Assembly (NCBI GenBank): GCA_963680875.1
Contig: OY804582.1
Location: 48,936,646 to 49,000,645, forward strand
DNA: 64,000 bases
From: Bathymodiolus brooksi
Lineage: Eukaryota; Mollusca; Bivalvia; Mytilida; Modiolidae
Reading direction: 5' to 3'
Part shown: piece after piece, positions 1 through 12,519 of the stretch
Layout of the letters: the number at the start of each line of letters is the position of its first letter
How positions within the stretch are numbered: the stretch's first letter is position 1
Notes under the pieces: model-generated
Database searches by the model: none
Seen by the model: only the letters and a program-made list of their open reading frames with translations
What the model was told of the DNA's origin: nothing
Program-made: the position numbers and the translations under genes

Positions 1-2568
1 TTACTGCTGTCAGCATCGTGAAAAAAAACCCATATGCCTTTATATAATTATGATATCAGACAGATAGTGGGGTACCGTACACCTGTATTTATTCAGCCGT
101 TTCTTTGGCGTCTCCATATTACAATTACTTATAATATACCGCATATACAACTATGATATGCTGACGTAATAGCGTAAACACTGGAAGTCGTCTTACAATC
201 ATTTCTGACGTCACGACACGGAAAATACGGAACGTGGTCGGAATTGACATGATTCAAAACAACCGTAGTGTGACAATATGTTATTACGACAGTAACACCG
301 GTCTAATCCGAACCCCTTTGGGACTGACGAATTTGTTCAGTTTAGACAGGTGTTTGGTTTACACAGGTTCAAATTACTTAGAAATTTAGTAGATGGGGCT
401 GGCAAGTCTGTCTGGCTTAGGCATGTTTTCTGTTTACTCAGGGTTCGGTTTAGACAGCTTTCACTGTATAAAGGAAACTATTAATTAAATATTAAAATAA
501 TAAACTGTTAATCATTTTTGAATATGAACACTGTGAAATGCTCAATGAATACTAACATGTAACCTATTGGTTTCATATTTGTATTGTTTCAGAGACTGCG
601 CTAAATGTGGGTAAGTGTGAAAAACTTTAACTAAATAAGTATGCCTATAATAGACGTTAAACCTAATCAGATAAACTATAGACAGTAAAATTCTCTTAGA
701 TTGGAGAGTTTCCTGTCAGTTCTGTACTGAGAGCAAACTATGAACGGTTTCCTCCTGGTAGAAAACCTTCAATAATATATTCATGAAAACATACTTTTTA
801 TCGATGATAACAAATCCTCACTGTTTACCCCATGACACAGCAATGTCTTCCCTAATAACACTCACTCAAAGAAACAATACTAATCATAATACAACACACC
901 TATATAAGTTATAATTATGTCGAGGAAACACTTCCTACTGTTAAATGAGAAATGTAACATTTTTAACATGTTCAGGGGTTATTATGTGAAAGTCTCAGAA
1001 AGCAAATACAAATATCTGCTGCAATTTATAAATAAGTTTTATGAAAAATAAATAATGGACACAGCAAAACCAATAGATAGTTCAATATATTAAAATTACA
1101 ATGTCGCATGGTAGAGAAACTGACCGCAATAGCTGATAAAAAAACAACATTTTAGTTACCATTGAATTAATGTTTTTGACCAAATTGTAATATTTTCTGT
1201 TAGTTTATTGGACCTCCAACACACTATGGAATGCTTAGATTAGAGTCAGTAGTAAAAAAAAGTAGGTTTGATATAAAGTCAATGAATGTACATCATCTAA
1301 CCATCAATTATGTGTGTTGCCAGGTACGTTCACAATAGACACCATATAATAGTGAACATCACACATACAGCAACCATTCTGCACATATACATACTATTAG
1401 CCCATCGCATTTAGATAATGCGTTCGCATTAAATTATTACATTTTTGTCATAAATTCAATTTAATATGAAAGGAGTTGTTAATACGTAATAAGTAGCTAA
1501 CATTTGGGCTAACTCGGATGTGTAGTTGACGTTAGACCATAAAGTTAGAATGTCGTAAAGGGATATGTGTTACACGTTCTAACTGTGTATAAAGCTATGG
1601 ACTGAATATAATTATAATAGTATCAAGCATTTGACTACAGTATCAGGATATCAACGGTATGAAAGTGTTATTACAGAGATCTAAATTATCACAGTTAGTT
1701 CATGTATTATTATCATCTCCGCTGTTAGCTGCTAGCAACATTGATATACACGTAATAAAAAAACGAAAATGTCAAGATTCGTGCACACAACTTGTTAATG
1801 GGAAAACATTAATCATGTACTCAGAAAATCTAAATGTTGGTCATAAAAAGTATAGAATTTATCACTTTTCCTCCCGCAACAGGACGTAAAATATTAATTC
1901 ATTATATTCTATGTAACATATCGTGTATTCATTAAAATTAATATATACCAGAAATTAAATGAATCAGAACAACTGCCTCTATTATCTGCATTTAACAATA
2001 ATTATCCTTCCGAATTGTTCCAATGTGTGAGGTGGCACTTTTAATATAGAAGTATATAAGGAGATGCCGCTGGAACTATTATGAATTGTACACTTTAGTA
2101 TCTCAATGGGTCATATTTTTACAAGAAAATGCATCTTTTTTTTTGTAATTGAAAAATCAAATTCGTCTATACTTATGTTATAATCTAACATGATCAGGTG
2201 GAAAATCAATATATCCATGTTTATTGTGCACAATAGTATAATATATGAATGGATCACCAATAAAAGAATGATATCAATGGGCATAATTTCCATGTCTAGG
2301 GAATGTATTAATGGTGCTGTTCTAAAACATCAACTTCAGCACGGTACTCAGCTTTGATCATAAGTAAAGCCTCTAACCTTACCCTCTTGTTCCACTTTAT
2401 TGTTTCTAAGTATAAGTGATGTACATATGGTATTTATGCTGACTCATTATTAACACATTTGATTGATTTAAGTAAATGATTTAATACTAGTGATATGTAG
2501 TAAAGAATAATAATGAGCATCATAAACATAAAATTAATTCTATAGATTACATATTAATAAAAACACGC
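1..2568. other. AT-rich intergenic DNA, no gene recognised
   Basis: Apart from the short palindromic element at 289-467, I see no coding exon, RNA gene or repeat array that I can name. The open frames here (for example 1659-1889) are short, start in AT-rich sequence and resemble no family I know. A string at 592-613 looks like a tiny exon between a polypyrimidine-AG and GTAAGT, but it cannot be confirmed. Confidence 0.5.
289..467. mobile_element. MITE-like element with imperfect terminal inverted repeats
   Basis: The left end reads ACAGTAACACCGGTCTAATC. The reverse complement of the right end reads ACAGTGAAAGCTGTCTAAAC, and both continue into CGAACCC. The interior has several GTTCAGTTTAGACAGG-like subrepeats about 33 bp apart. 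The same termini and subrepeat occur at 50982-52250, where the subrepeat is massively amplified. There is no coding capacity, so this is a non-autonomous element. The superfamily is uncertain, because no clear target duplication is visible. Confidence 0.6.
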
Positions 2569-2569
2569 A

Positions 2570-3155
2570 TACACATGTTGACAGCACACAGTTGTATTGA
2601 ATGCATATAAACATGCAACAACACATATACAACATACAATCAAAGGTTGACAGCACATAGCTGCATAGAATGCATATAAACATGCAACAACACATATACA
2701 ACATACAATCAAAGGTTGACAGCACACAGCTGCATAAAATATATATATGCTCATGATAAACCCACAAACACAAAATGCAATCAAAGATTGACATCACACA
2801 GCGGTATAGAATAAATATAATCGTGACAAAATCCCTCATACAACATAGAATCAAAGGTTGACAGCACACAGCTGTATTAATACACATAAACATGACAAAA
2901 ACATACAGACAACATACAATAAAAGGTTGACAACACACAGCTGCATAGAGTACATATTAACCTGAGAAAAACACTTAGACAACATTCAATTAAACGTTTG
3001 AAGAACACAGCTTGCATAGAGTACATATCAACCTGACAAAAATACTCAGACAAAATACAATCAAATGTTGACAACACACGGCTGTATATAATACACATAA
3101 ACATGACAAAAACATACAATCAAAGGTTGACAGTACACAGCTGTATAGAGTACAT
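2570..3155. repeat. 69-bp tandem repeat, left block
   Basis: About 8.5 diverged copies of a 69-bp unit containing ACAATCAAAGGTTGACAGC and ACACAGCTGTATAGAGTACA. The repeat phase stops at 3155 and resumes at 7083, on the other side of a LINE, so this block and 7083-7735 were one array. The minus-strand open frames across it (Cys-rich repeats such as CCQPLIVCC) arise because 69 is divisible by three. I do not regard them as proteins. Confidence 0.85.
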
Positions 3156-3417
3156 TTTTTTGTTTAACAACAATATATTTGTATTCAAAATGCTTGTTAC
3201 ATTCTTACTTCAAAAGCCCAAGCTACTTATGAAGTATTTCATATTAGTATTTTCTTATATAATTAAAATACTTTCAAATAATATAATATAACTGATGAGG
3301 ATCAGACTTTAATTAATTATACCTATAAATACGCACCTACATCTACACACACACATCTATGCATATACACACATACATATGCATGCATACATATACATAT
3401 ATACAATGCATACATAT

Positions 3418-3840
3418 TTACATTTCAATATTTTCCCTAATTATTGCTAACAGTTTACTATTTTGGAGTTTTTGCACCTGGCTTATTCTCGTAATATATT
3501 CTCTCACAAATAAATAATATATGTTTACTTGTTTAGTCTTTTGTTCAGATACATAATATGCTTTGTATATAGAAAATCCTAAAATTGTTAAAAAATAGTT
3601 GAAATCAAAATAATCTTTATCAAATATCTTATACCCAAAAACAATATGTTTTAATGTGACAAAATTTTCTATATTAGATTTTTTCAAAATTTGTTGTATT
3701 TCCACCCAAAATTCTTTCAGATAGGGACAATACATAAAGTAATGTAGATAGTCTGCATCTTGACCACAGAAATTACATTGGCTTTTAATAGCAATTCTCC
3801 ATTTCATTAATAGTTTCTTTGTAGGAATTATATATTGCAA
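3418..3840 (-). pseudogene. LINE ORF2 C-terminal Cys-rich region
   Basis: An open stretch of 140 codons on the minus strand. Near residues 20-45 it has CNFCGQDADYLHYFMYCPYL, a C-x2-C-x8-H-x4-C finger typical of the zf-RVT region after LINE reverse transcriptases. It belongs to the same element as the RT upstream of it. The intervening 3850-4800 still shows fragments such as MIDIGSYFASLRASWVSR (4596-4540), but with stops. Confidence 0.8.
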
Positions 3841-4802
3841 TAATTTCCATCTGAATATTTTTAGCTTATTTTCTTATAAATAATGAAAAATGAAAGAGTA
3901 AAGCTGACTCATGTTTGGTTTTTCATTTATAGACAAGTACATTAACCATGTATTTATACCTATTGGTTTCAAAAATTTTACATTAATATATTCATTATAA
4001 AAATATTTGTTGGACAGTTGTGACGGGTCTATACATTTTCCATTTACTATAAGCTTATCTTTTTGAAAATATACAACACTTTTAATAGAGTGTTGAGCCT
4101 GTAATGTATGATACCATTCATTAGGTATCGCTTTCTTAGGCAGATAAATTCAGATATCCAATTATTCTTGTATTTTAATTTATCTAAAATTAAATTCTGA
4201 CTTATTTCCCTTTTTCATTTAAAATATCATTGATATAAATTAAATCACTATTTATCCAATTATCAAACATTAAACTTTTATTTTTAAATATTATAAATTT
4301 ATTTCCCCATATATTAAAAGCTGTTTTCTAATCTCTGCAAAATGTGATAGCGTTTTTGTTTGACCCCCACCCATTTTTATCCAGGTTTGCAATATTTCTT
4401 TATAAAAATCGGGAATATATCTTAAATAATCTTTAATTTTTTTGTATTCAATATTCATTGGAAATATTAACCAATTCTTACGAAATTGTCTACAGTATTT
4501 ATATAGTATCAATTTCCAATTGTCCATTTCTCCACTAACAAATCTACTTACCCATGATGCTCTCAGTGATGCAAAGTAACTTCCTATGTCTATCATATTT
4601 AAACCCCCATTTCAAAATTACCTATCATAGTGTTTCTTTTAACTTTGTCTGGTTTAACATCCCATATGAATTTGAAACATTTACTTTCAATTTCTTTTCT
4701 ATATTTGTCTGGCACGACACATGCACTAGCCACAAACGTAAATATAGGTATGACTAACGCTTTAATAATCATAATTTTCCCAAGAATAGTTAAATTTCGT
4801 TT

Positions 4803-5690
4803 TCACCAAGAGAAGACTAAAGTATTCATTTTATCTATTTTATTTTCCCAGTTTAATTTTTCACACTCTTCTTTATTGTTACCAAAATATACACCCAATG
4901 TTTTAATAGGTTTTTCTGACCATTTAATGCCCTCTATTTTATCTTTACTGTGCTTAAGTTTTCTTACCCAAATTCCCCCAGTTTTATTTTTGTTTATTAA
5001 TAATCCAGAAAAAGACCCTAAAGTTTCTATTTCATTAAATGCAAAATAAATTTCTTCTTTAGATGTACAAAATAAAGTTGCGTCATCAGCGAGTTGCGAT
5101 ATCTTAATGCTATGAGTTTTTACGTCTATTTTTATTTGAAATCCCTTAATATCTTTATTGTTTCTAAGTCTTGAAGCCATGATTTCCACTGACAAGACAA
5201 ACAACAAAGCTGATAAAGGACACCTTTCCCGAATTCCTCTTGTATTCTTAAACATTTCTGAGACCCACCCATTGTTCATTACACACGTTTGTATATCTGT
5301 ATATAAAGTTTTTACCCAGTTAATGAAAGATTCATTGAATCCAAAATGCTTAAGAGTATTTAGCATGAAATTCCATTCCAAAGAATCAAAAGCCTTTGTA
5401 AAGTCAACGAAAATTAAAGCCCCTTCTATTTTATATATGTCTGCATAGTCTATGATATCCTGTATTTGTCTAAGATTAAAACAAATAAATATGTTTTACA
5501 TACCCTGTTTGATCTACGTTAATTATTTTTGGTAAAACCTTTTTCAAACGTTGTGCTAAAATATGTGCAATCAGTTTAAGATCTACATTCAAAAGAGAAA
5601 TCGGACGATAGTTATCAAGACAAAAAGGATCCCCCTTTTTAAATAGTAACGATAAAATACTTGACCGTTGTGAATAAGACATTAAAGCTT
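4803..5690 (-). pseudogene. LINE reverse transcriptase domain (broken)
   Basis: Two open stretches, 5682-5476 and about 5475-4803, carry the RT motifs in order: NYRPISLLNVDLKLIAHI, then DQTGYVK, motif A FVDFTKAFDSLEW (near 5385-5425), motif B RGIRERCPLSALLFV and motif C LADDATLF, followed by GLLINKNKT. Motif B normally has RQG where this copy has RER. Motif C normally has an aromatic residue before ADD, and here it is Leu. A frameshift after DQTGYVK separates the pieces. The two catalytic Asp of ADD are present, but the enzyme is interrupted. Confidence 0.88.
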
Positions 5691-6188
5691 CATTGTAACT
5701 CTTATTATAGATATTCGTAAGAACAATTTTTAATTACCCCAAAATGCTCTGTAAAATTCTACGGTTAACCCATCTAAACCTGGAGATTTATTCAATTTCA
5801 TGTTTCCTATAGCCTCAGAACATTCGGTATCAGTTACCTCCCCATCACAATCTAATTTTTCTTCGTCGTTTAAAATCTTATCTAATTTTGTATCAAAAAT
5901 ATATTTTTTTGATGAAATTTCATCTGTTTATATCGACGTATAAAGTTTTTCATAGTAGTCCTTAATTGTGTTAAGTATTTCCTCTTGTTCTTTAATAACT
6001 TTACTGTTTTCATCTAGTAACTTACTTATAGATTTGTTAACCTGTCTTTGCTTTTCTAAACCCAAAAAGTATGAATTATTTTTTTCACCCAATTCTACCC
6101 ATTATTCTCTCGACCTAATTTGAGCCCCTTTTGCCTTTTGGTTATAAATTTGTTCTAATTCTTTCTCAATATCATTAATTCGTTTATC

Positions 6189-7080
6189 TTAACTTTTGTC
6201 TGTGATATCTAAAGAGTCCCGATGTGATGATAAATCTTGTAGTTCTTTTTCTAAAGATCGTCTAGCTTCTCGTTTAAATTTTGATCTACTTTTACAATAT
6301 ATAATAGTTGCTTCTCTAATTTCTATTTTTAGAACGTCCCATAAAAGCCGACAATCTACGTTATTGTTTACCTTATCGTAAATATATTTATCAATCAGAT
6401 TATTAATCAATAGTTGGTACTCTACTTCCTGTAGTATTGAATTATTGATTTTCCAATAACCCCTACCCTTTTCTGAAACCCATGGTATAACATTTATATA
6501 TACACTTTGGTGATCAGTAGATTGTATGGTTACAGGTTTAATTTTACATGTTTCTACAAGAGAACAAAAATCAGTCCCAATAAATATCATGTCTATACGA
6601 CTGGCCTGTGTTTTATCCTTCCGTCGCCAAGTAAATTGTTGTTTATCTTGATTAAATTTTCTCCAAATATCTGTTAAATTATTTGTTTTTATAAACGTTT
6701 TTAAACTTGCTACTGGTTGTATCAATGTACCATTTTTACATTTACTTTTCCTATCAATTGGCATAAGAGTTTCGTTAAAATCACCCCCAACTATTGGTAT
6801 TCCAGTCCCATGTAAACTTATCCATAATTTCGTAATTCAATGATTTATTGATAACTATACCTACCCCCTACTTGCGGATGCACCGTTACTACAATAAATA
6901 GCGAAATTTGTTTTGTTTCTTATTTCATTTTCATTATTTTCATCTAAATGAGTTTCCTGTAAAAAAAACTATTGTACACTTTTGTGTTTTTATCCATTCA
7001 ACTACCCTATTTCGTTTTTCTCTCCCGTGAATACCATTAACATTCAAACTACACAAATTTATCATATTTTTAGAAATCAT
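6189..7080 (-). pseudogene. LINE endonuclease domain (broken)
   Basis: The N-terminal part reads MINLCSLNVNGIHGREKR, the usual start of LINE APE-type endonucleases with the catalytic Asn in NVNG. A poly(T) run near 6961 shifts the frame: the QETHLDE motif with the catalytic Glu is in a different frame from the start. Downstream comes GGDFNETLMPIDRK, overlapping the start of the open stretch 6764-6189. That stretch contains SRIDMIFIG and STDHQSV, the last being the conserved S-D-H motif with one changed residue. At least one stop lies between the pieces. The family nicks target DNA to prime reverse transcription. This copy cannot make the full domain. Confidence 0.85.
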
Positions 7081-7082
7081 AT

Positions 7083-7735
7083 TGTATAGAGTACATATTA
7101 ACCTGACAAAAACAGTCAGACAACATACAATCAAAGGTTGACAGATCACAGCTGTATTGAGTACATATAGACATACCAAGAGTACACAGACAACAAAAGA
7201 AGGTGTGCATCACTCAGCTGTAAAACATATATATATATATAGAGACATAACAAAAGCACACAGACAACATACAATCAAATGTTGACAGCACACATCTGCA
7301 TATAATACATATAAACATCACAAAACCACAAAGACAACATACAATTAAAAGTTGACAACACACAGCTGTATAGAGTACATATTAACCTGACAAAAACACT
7401 CAGACAACAAACAATCAAAGATTGACAACACACAGCTGTAAATAGAATATATATAAGCATGACAAAAGCACACAGACAACATACAATCAAATGTTGACAG
7501 CACACATCTGCATATAATACATATAAACATCACAAAACCACAAAGACAACATACAATTAAAAGTTGACAGCACACAGCTGTATAGAGTACATATTAACCT
7601 GACAAAAACACTCAGACAACAAACAATCAAAGGTTGACAACACACAGCTGTATATAGAATATATATAAGCATGACAAAAACACACAGACAACATACAATC
7701 AATGGTTGACATCACAAAACTGTATCAGAATGTAC
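7083..7735. repeat. 69-bp tandem repeat, right block
   Basis: About nine copies of the same 69-bp unit as 2570-3155. Two consecutive multi-unit blocks (from about 7262 and about 7478) are almost identical over some 200 bp, so amplification continued by multi-unit duplication. It starts with the second copy of the LINE target duplication. Confidence 0.85.
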
Positions 7736-9334
7736 GACGATGTTAACAACACAGTAAATATATATATATACATTGACTGACAAAATATTGCTCTTTTTAG
7801 AAAGTCCACGTACCATAGCCCTCTGGGTGAAGCATGATTATATCATAAAGAATAGTTTAGTTTGCTCTTGTTCAACTATAATCATAAGACAACGCAACAG
7901 ATGAACTTGTTTTAGATATTGATCTAGTGTTAAGTTGTAAAGTTGATTCCTTATTGAATTTTGTTTTCACATATTGATCTACTGTTTAATTGAATTTGAT
8001 TTAAATATAAATATAATCTTTGTACGATATACAAACACATGTATTAATTATATAGTATAACTTATATTGAATGATAATATTATAATATACTAAGACTGTG
8101 ATGTGTTTTTGTATTTTTGATCGTTTACTTGTATCTGCATTGCCGTTGGAGATCCAGTTATCAAGAGGGATTCAACCCGCCACATGTGTGTGCTAGTCCC
8201 CCGAATTGACATGGATTTTCAACGTTATATATATATATTGTTTTTTTTGTCCAATGAGCTCAGTTGAGATGCTAGGTGATTGTTTATTTTGTTGCTATTA
8301 GTGAAATATATGACCTATAGCTGTTTAAGCAAATAGTGTCAACAATGATGAATTTTGAGTGTTAGGTCTTGTTAGGATGTAAATCATTGAAAAGTATATT
8401 AACAACATAATACGGAGATCAGTAACAGAGTCCCCAAGTCATAAATAAAACTCAACTAAATAGATGATCTGGATATAAAACAGTACATATATAAAGACGA
8501 AATCACAAGATCATTCAACATTAGCCGCCACATACATGTAATATTTGTTGTGGTTTTTGGAATACTATATATCGGTTGTCTATAATTGCCCCAGAAACAT
8601 TGACTTCTCACTTAATTCACCGTCAATTTTCAAAGTGAAATAATAACACACATGGGTAAATTAAACAATACCGATTTGTTTGTTTATATGGAGTGTTCCA
8701 TGAACTCCAACATTCTTAATACTACATATAGTGTAAATTGTGGTCTTAGCTATTAAGTTGGAACCACTTAAAGATTATTTTTCAATTAAGACAAAGTAAT
8801 AACCAAGTGAAATATCACATGCTCTATTTTGTTTGTAATTTGTTTATTTTTCCACGAACAGATTTATTCATACATGTTTATATATACACAAGGCCTCAGT
8901 ACACAAAAGCCACACTGTACAAAGTTGGTTGTCAAAGCATACTGCATTGTAATAACTTTTGAAATACAAAGGTAGCATTTTAAGCTATGCATATATTTTA
9001 ATATTATCGTAATATTTCAATATTAACTACTCAGTGTTATAATAATCTAAAATCCAGTGAAAATGAAGTAAAATATATTGATTTGAGAAGACAAAATTTA
9101 AAGAAAGAAAATGACAAATTTAATGAAAAATGAAATAAAATATTGTATGTAATAGCGAAGTACAAATGTATAGACCTTTTCATTTGAAAAAAAAACAATA
9201 AGAAAATAAATCATTAATTAAACCTTTAACAGAAACAATGCAATTTAAAACAGTAAAACAAGTATTGACCATTCAAAGGAAAGAAATATACCATATTCTT
9301 AAAATGGATATGTATATATATTTTTATATGTTAC
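7736..9334. other. AT-rich intergenic DNA, no gene recognised
   Basis: Short AT microsatellites and no convincing exon, RNA gene or transposon terminus. Confidence 0.5.
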
Positions 9335-9640
9335 TTTGTTCATATTTCACGTCCGCTTATATTGTTTTAAAGTTCGATATAATTGTTTTGGTTTTTTTCA
9401 TATGTCATATATATTTTTTAGTTTAAGATAAATATTCATTATTATATTTTCATATTTCATGTGTGCTTATATAGTTTTAAAGCTAACATGAACATTTGTT
9501 ATTATGTTTTCATATTCCATGTGTGCTTATATAGTTTTAAAGCTTAATAATAAATATTCCTTTTTTATGTTTTCATATTTGATGTGTGCTTATATGGTAT
9601 TAAAGTTTAACATACATATTCCTTATTATGTGTTCGTATT
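9335..9640. repeat. 60-62-bp tandem repeat, about 4 diverged copies
   Basis: GTGTGCTTATATAGTTTTAA recurs at 9461 and 9521 and in altered form at 9583 and 9351. Each copy is followed by a TATTCNTTATTATGTTTTCA stretch. The short open frame over its left part has no recognisable content. Confidence 0.75.
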
Positions 9641-10189
9641 TTAACTGATTCCATTAATATAGAGAGAGCATCTACCTTTGATTCAACTGTGATTATCCTG
9701 ATAATTCACCTTTAATGGGACCCCTTAATCCCTCTTAAGAAGGAGAGCATTTTTTGACCTTACACAATGTCGGCGTTCAGACATACAGCCGTTTCCCTTT
9801 TTTCTTCTGATATCCTTTTTTTCGAATGGAAAGTGACATAAATACACGAAAAGTGGTAGAAGTTCGTGTGCCGAGAACAGTTGCACATATAACCCAAGAA
9901 AATTGCAATCATGGACGAATTTAATGTGTGAATTTCACTAGAGAAGTACACGATCATTGCCCATGTTAAATTCCATTTAAGTTCCTTACTGTCATACTGT
10001 GTCGACAGATGAACATTCCACAAAAGAATGGATAAAAGCAATAAATAGGACCATCTTGTCACCCAATATGTAGGATCAGAATGAGAATCATTTATAAGGA
10101 CATTGCCAGATACGTAGTCAACTTTTACCAACACCAACAACACGTTGACAGGAGAAAAGGGGATTCAGAGTAACATTGAAGTTGCTAAC
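9641..10189. other. Intergenic DNA, nothing recognised
   Basis: Contains a 127-codon minus-strand open frame (9760-10143). It is rich in hydrophobic residues and I recognise no domain in it. It has no support beyond being open. Confidence 0.4.
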
Positions 10190-11420
10190 ATGCGTGTTCA
10201 ACCAAATTTACAACAGAATATTAATATAAATTTCTTAAAACCTTCGGTAAAACAAAGATTTCCAGACCAGTTCATCCAAATATGGTTCTCGGATATAGAT
10301 AATAATGGATCTAGGGGATAATTATATTCACATTTAAAAAAAATATATACTTGAACCATACTTATTGAGACTCAAACGTGGATTTAGAACTGTTATATGT
10401 AAATTAAGAACTTGCAATACTAAATTTCCATTTGAAACTGGTAGATGCAAGAGTTTGTAAATTATGTCGAACTGGTTTTGGGGACGAATTTCATTATATA
10501 TGTTTGTGTAATTGTGATGAAATGAAATTTTTAAGGCTGAAATATATTCCTCGGTACTATTTAGAATATCCTCATGTCAGCAAACTGCACCAAATGTTAA
10601 CAAATTGTAATACAAGAGTGTTGACTTACTTGAACATCTCTTGAAAAATAAAGTAATTAATCCACTATTGTATATAAACTGTGACCGGTGTGCCCTAATT
10701 ACTACACGTGTCGATCGTTCAGCGATCTGCACGGGTGAATCGTGATATACGGGTCACAGTACCGCTAGGTGTAATACCACTAAGCATGGGTACCAGTCGA
10801 AAAGAACGTACGGAAAAGTAGTATGTAGACACAAATTAATTCCTACATTGTTGGATAAAAAATAAACTCTATTAGATACTGCAAAATACTGAATGTCAGC
10901 AGAAAACTACAGATTTTAGGATAATCTTAAGCCCATATTTGATGTCCTTGTGGTTTTAAATAAAAAGCATGATTGCATTGGAAAGGAACTACTTGAATTT
11001 GTGTTAAATCGAAAGTGAAAGTAGGATTTTTGAGGATAGACATCTTCGGACTGTCTGTTTTTTCTTATATGCCATTAAATGTATGCTGATTTTCGGAGGT
11101 AAGCTTCCAATTAGGTACCCCTTCCATGATAAATGAGTGTCACTTAGATTAATCTTAAGGTGAATCCTGTATGCAATCTCAAAAAGAATTTATTTAACAT
11201 AGAAGGCGATAGAGAATTATTTAGTGGTATTACTCCTATAATTGTATAAGTATTACATGTTTGTTTGTTGTGTTAATATTATTTGTGTATTTTTATTTGT
11301 TAGAACCTCTCATTTCGATTCCATGTATTGTAAAAATGTATGTATGTATCGCTCCTGTTACGCATTTAGCTGTGGCTGAGTGTATTTTTGAATAAACAGT
11401 TGAAACAGTTGAAACCGTTA
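10190..11420 (+). pseudogene. LINE remnant: ORF2 C-terminus and 3' UTR
   Basis: Frame-hopping translation gives KQRFPDQFIQIWFSDI, then LEPYLLRLKRGFRTVICK, then VCKLCRTGFGDEFHYICLC (about 10450-10510). That is the finger-bearing C-terminus of a bivalve-type non-LTR retrotransposon, a different family from the one at 3156-7082. Downstream is a long A/T-rich 3' UTR ending in GTATTTTTGAATAAACAG and short GTTGAAACA repeats near 11400. Several stops and frameshifts are present. The region upstream of about 10190 does not show the RT, so it is a 5'-truncated copy. Confidence 0.72.
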
Positions 11421-11883
11421 CAACTCATGCATGCCAGTTCTTGCCGATAAGTTCACACAGAGACCTACAAGCTTAACAAATGAGGTGAAACTTTCTGCAA
11501 CAATAAGTCATATAGCACATCAAAATACATGTTCGGCATTGTACCGCATAGGACAGTATGTCTATTTCAGTAAGCTTTCGATAGAAGGGATAGCAACAAG
11601 CTTATTGCCGATAATGGATTTTTAAACTACTTACTACCTGGAGGTGTGGTAATGGTAGATCGGGGGTTTTCTTCTTATGACCTAGGTTTCCACCGTCATG
11701 TTATACTTTATATTCACGCATTTATAAAAAAATAAACTTCAATTTACTATTAAGATGTAGCAACAACTAGATAAATTGCACGTGTTAAAATGCACGTAGA
11801 ACGTATAATCCCCAGACATCATTATTGTTTCTGCAGCATTAATTAATTTGAGAGCTGATTTAATAAGAAGCGACGATAATGAT

Positions 11884-12048
11884 CAGGGGCGGATCCAGGA
11901 TTTCAAGTTAGGGGGGGGGGGGCGCACTTAAAAAAATTGCGCCGAGCGAAGGGAGGTGCGAAAATGTTTGGGGTATTTCGTGTGAAAAATCACGATTTTA
12001 CGCCAAACAAATCATATTTTTTCCAATTTTAGGGGGGATCTGCCCCTG
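11884..12048. mobile_element. 165-bp MITE with CAGGGGCGGATCC termini
   Basis: The ends are CAGGGGCGGATCCAGG and (reverse complement) CAGGGGCAGATCCCCC. The flanks ATGAT at 11879-11883 and 12049-12053 look like a target duplication. The interior has a poly(G) run and no coding capacity. Confidence 0.75.
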
Positions 12049-12216
12049 ATGATGAGACATAAAACATATATTTAACTATGACATGTGTAATCTTCAATTC
12101 TAATATGACCTTCTTCTTTCGCTTTGTTAACAAACAAGCGAGTTATACATTCGGTATGATCTCATTAGCACATGCGCCGATGAATGTGACTGACTTTTCC
12201 ATTGGCAGCATAAATT

Positions 12217-12262
12217 GTAACCCGAATAATGGCGATAGAGGGCGCAGTATTATTCGAGTTAC
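12217..12262. repeat. Short perfect hairpin
   Basis: Arms of 14 bp, nearly perfect (GTAACCCGAATAAT against GTAACTCGAATAAT in reverse complement), flank an 18-base loop, GGCGATAGAGGGCGCAGT. It is probably a very small element or the relic of one. No function can be read. Confidence 0.5.
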
Positions 12263-12360
12263 ATAAATTGTGTGCGACATTTTCGGCAAGCGTAAATATA
12301 AATTACCGTCTTCCAATCAAAGCATACTACCGTATTTGTACTCTTAGACATATTAGAATC

Positions 12361-12519
12361 GAAATAAATCATGGAAGCCAGAATGTGTTTTGAGTTTCAA
12401 CATGAATTGGCGAATATTAGGAAATTGTATCCCTCGCTTCTGGCTCGGGATAAAATACTAATATCCGCCAATCCATGCTAAAACTCCCAACACATTCTGG
12501 CTTCCATGATTTATTTCTT
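12361..12519. mobile_element. Fold-back MITE, about 60-bp arms
   Basis: The left arm 12361-12420 begins AAATAAATCATGGAAGCCAG, and the right arm 12457-12519 is its near-perfect reverse complement. The spacer is about 36 bp. It has no coding capacity. The whole element would form a long hairpin if transcribed. Confidence 0.8.

Larger units (their letters stand above)
3156..7082 (-). mobile_element. L1/Tx1-like non-LTR retrotransposon, degenerate, near full length
   Basis: Read on the minus strand, it shows in order an apurinic-type endonuclease (about 7080-6190), a reverse transcriptase (about 5690-4800), a C-terminal region (4600-4290) and a Cys-rich finger (about 3840-3700). A poly(T) run at the left edge is the poly(A) tail of the minus-strand element. 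TGTATAGAGTACAT (14 bp) occurs at both borders, 3142-3155 and 7083-7096, as expected for a target-site duplication made by target-primed reverse transcription. It lies inside the 69-bp satellite. Frameshifts and stops show it is dead. No separate ORF1 is seen before the endonuclease, so the copy may be 5' truncated or may have only this ORF. The clade is inferred from the RT and finger sequence style. Confidence 0.88.

Noticed and set aside
2540..3119. Cys-rich minus-strand repeat proteins (CCQPLIVCC type)
   Set aside because: The 69-bp satellite is divisible by three. The frames shift between units and match no family, and the same is true at 6940-7702.
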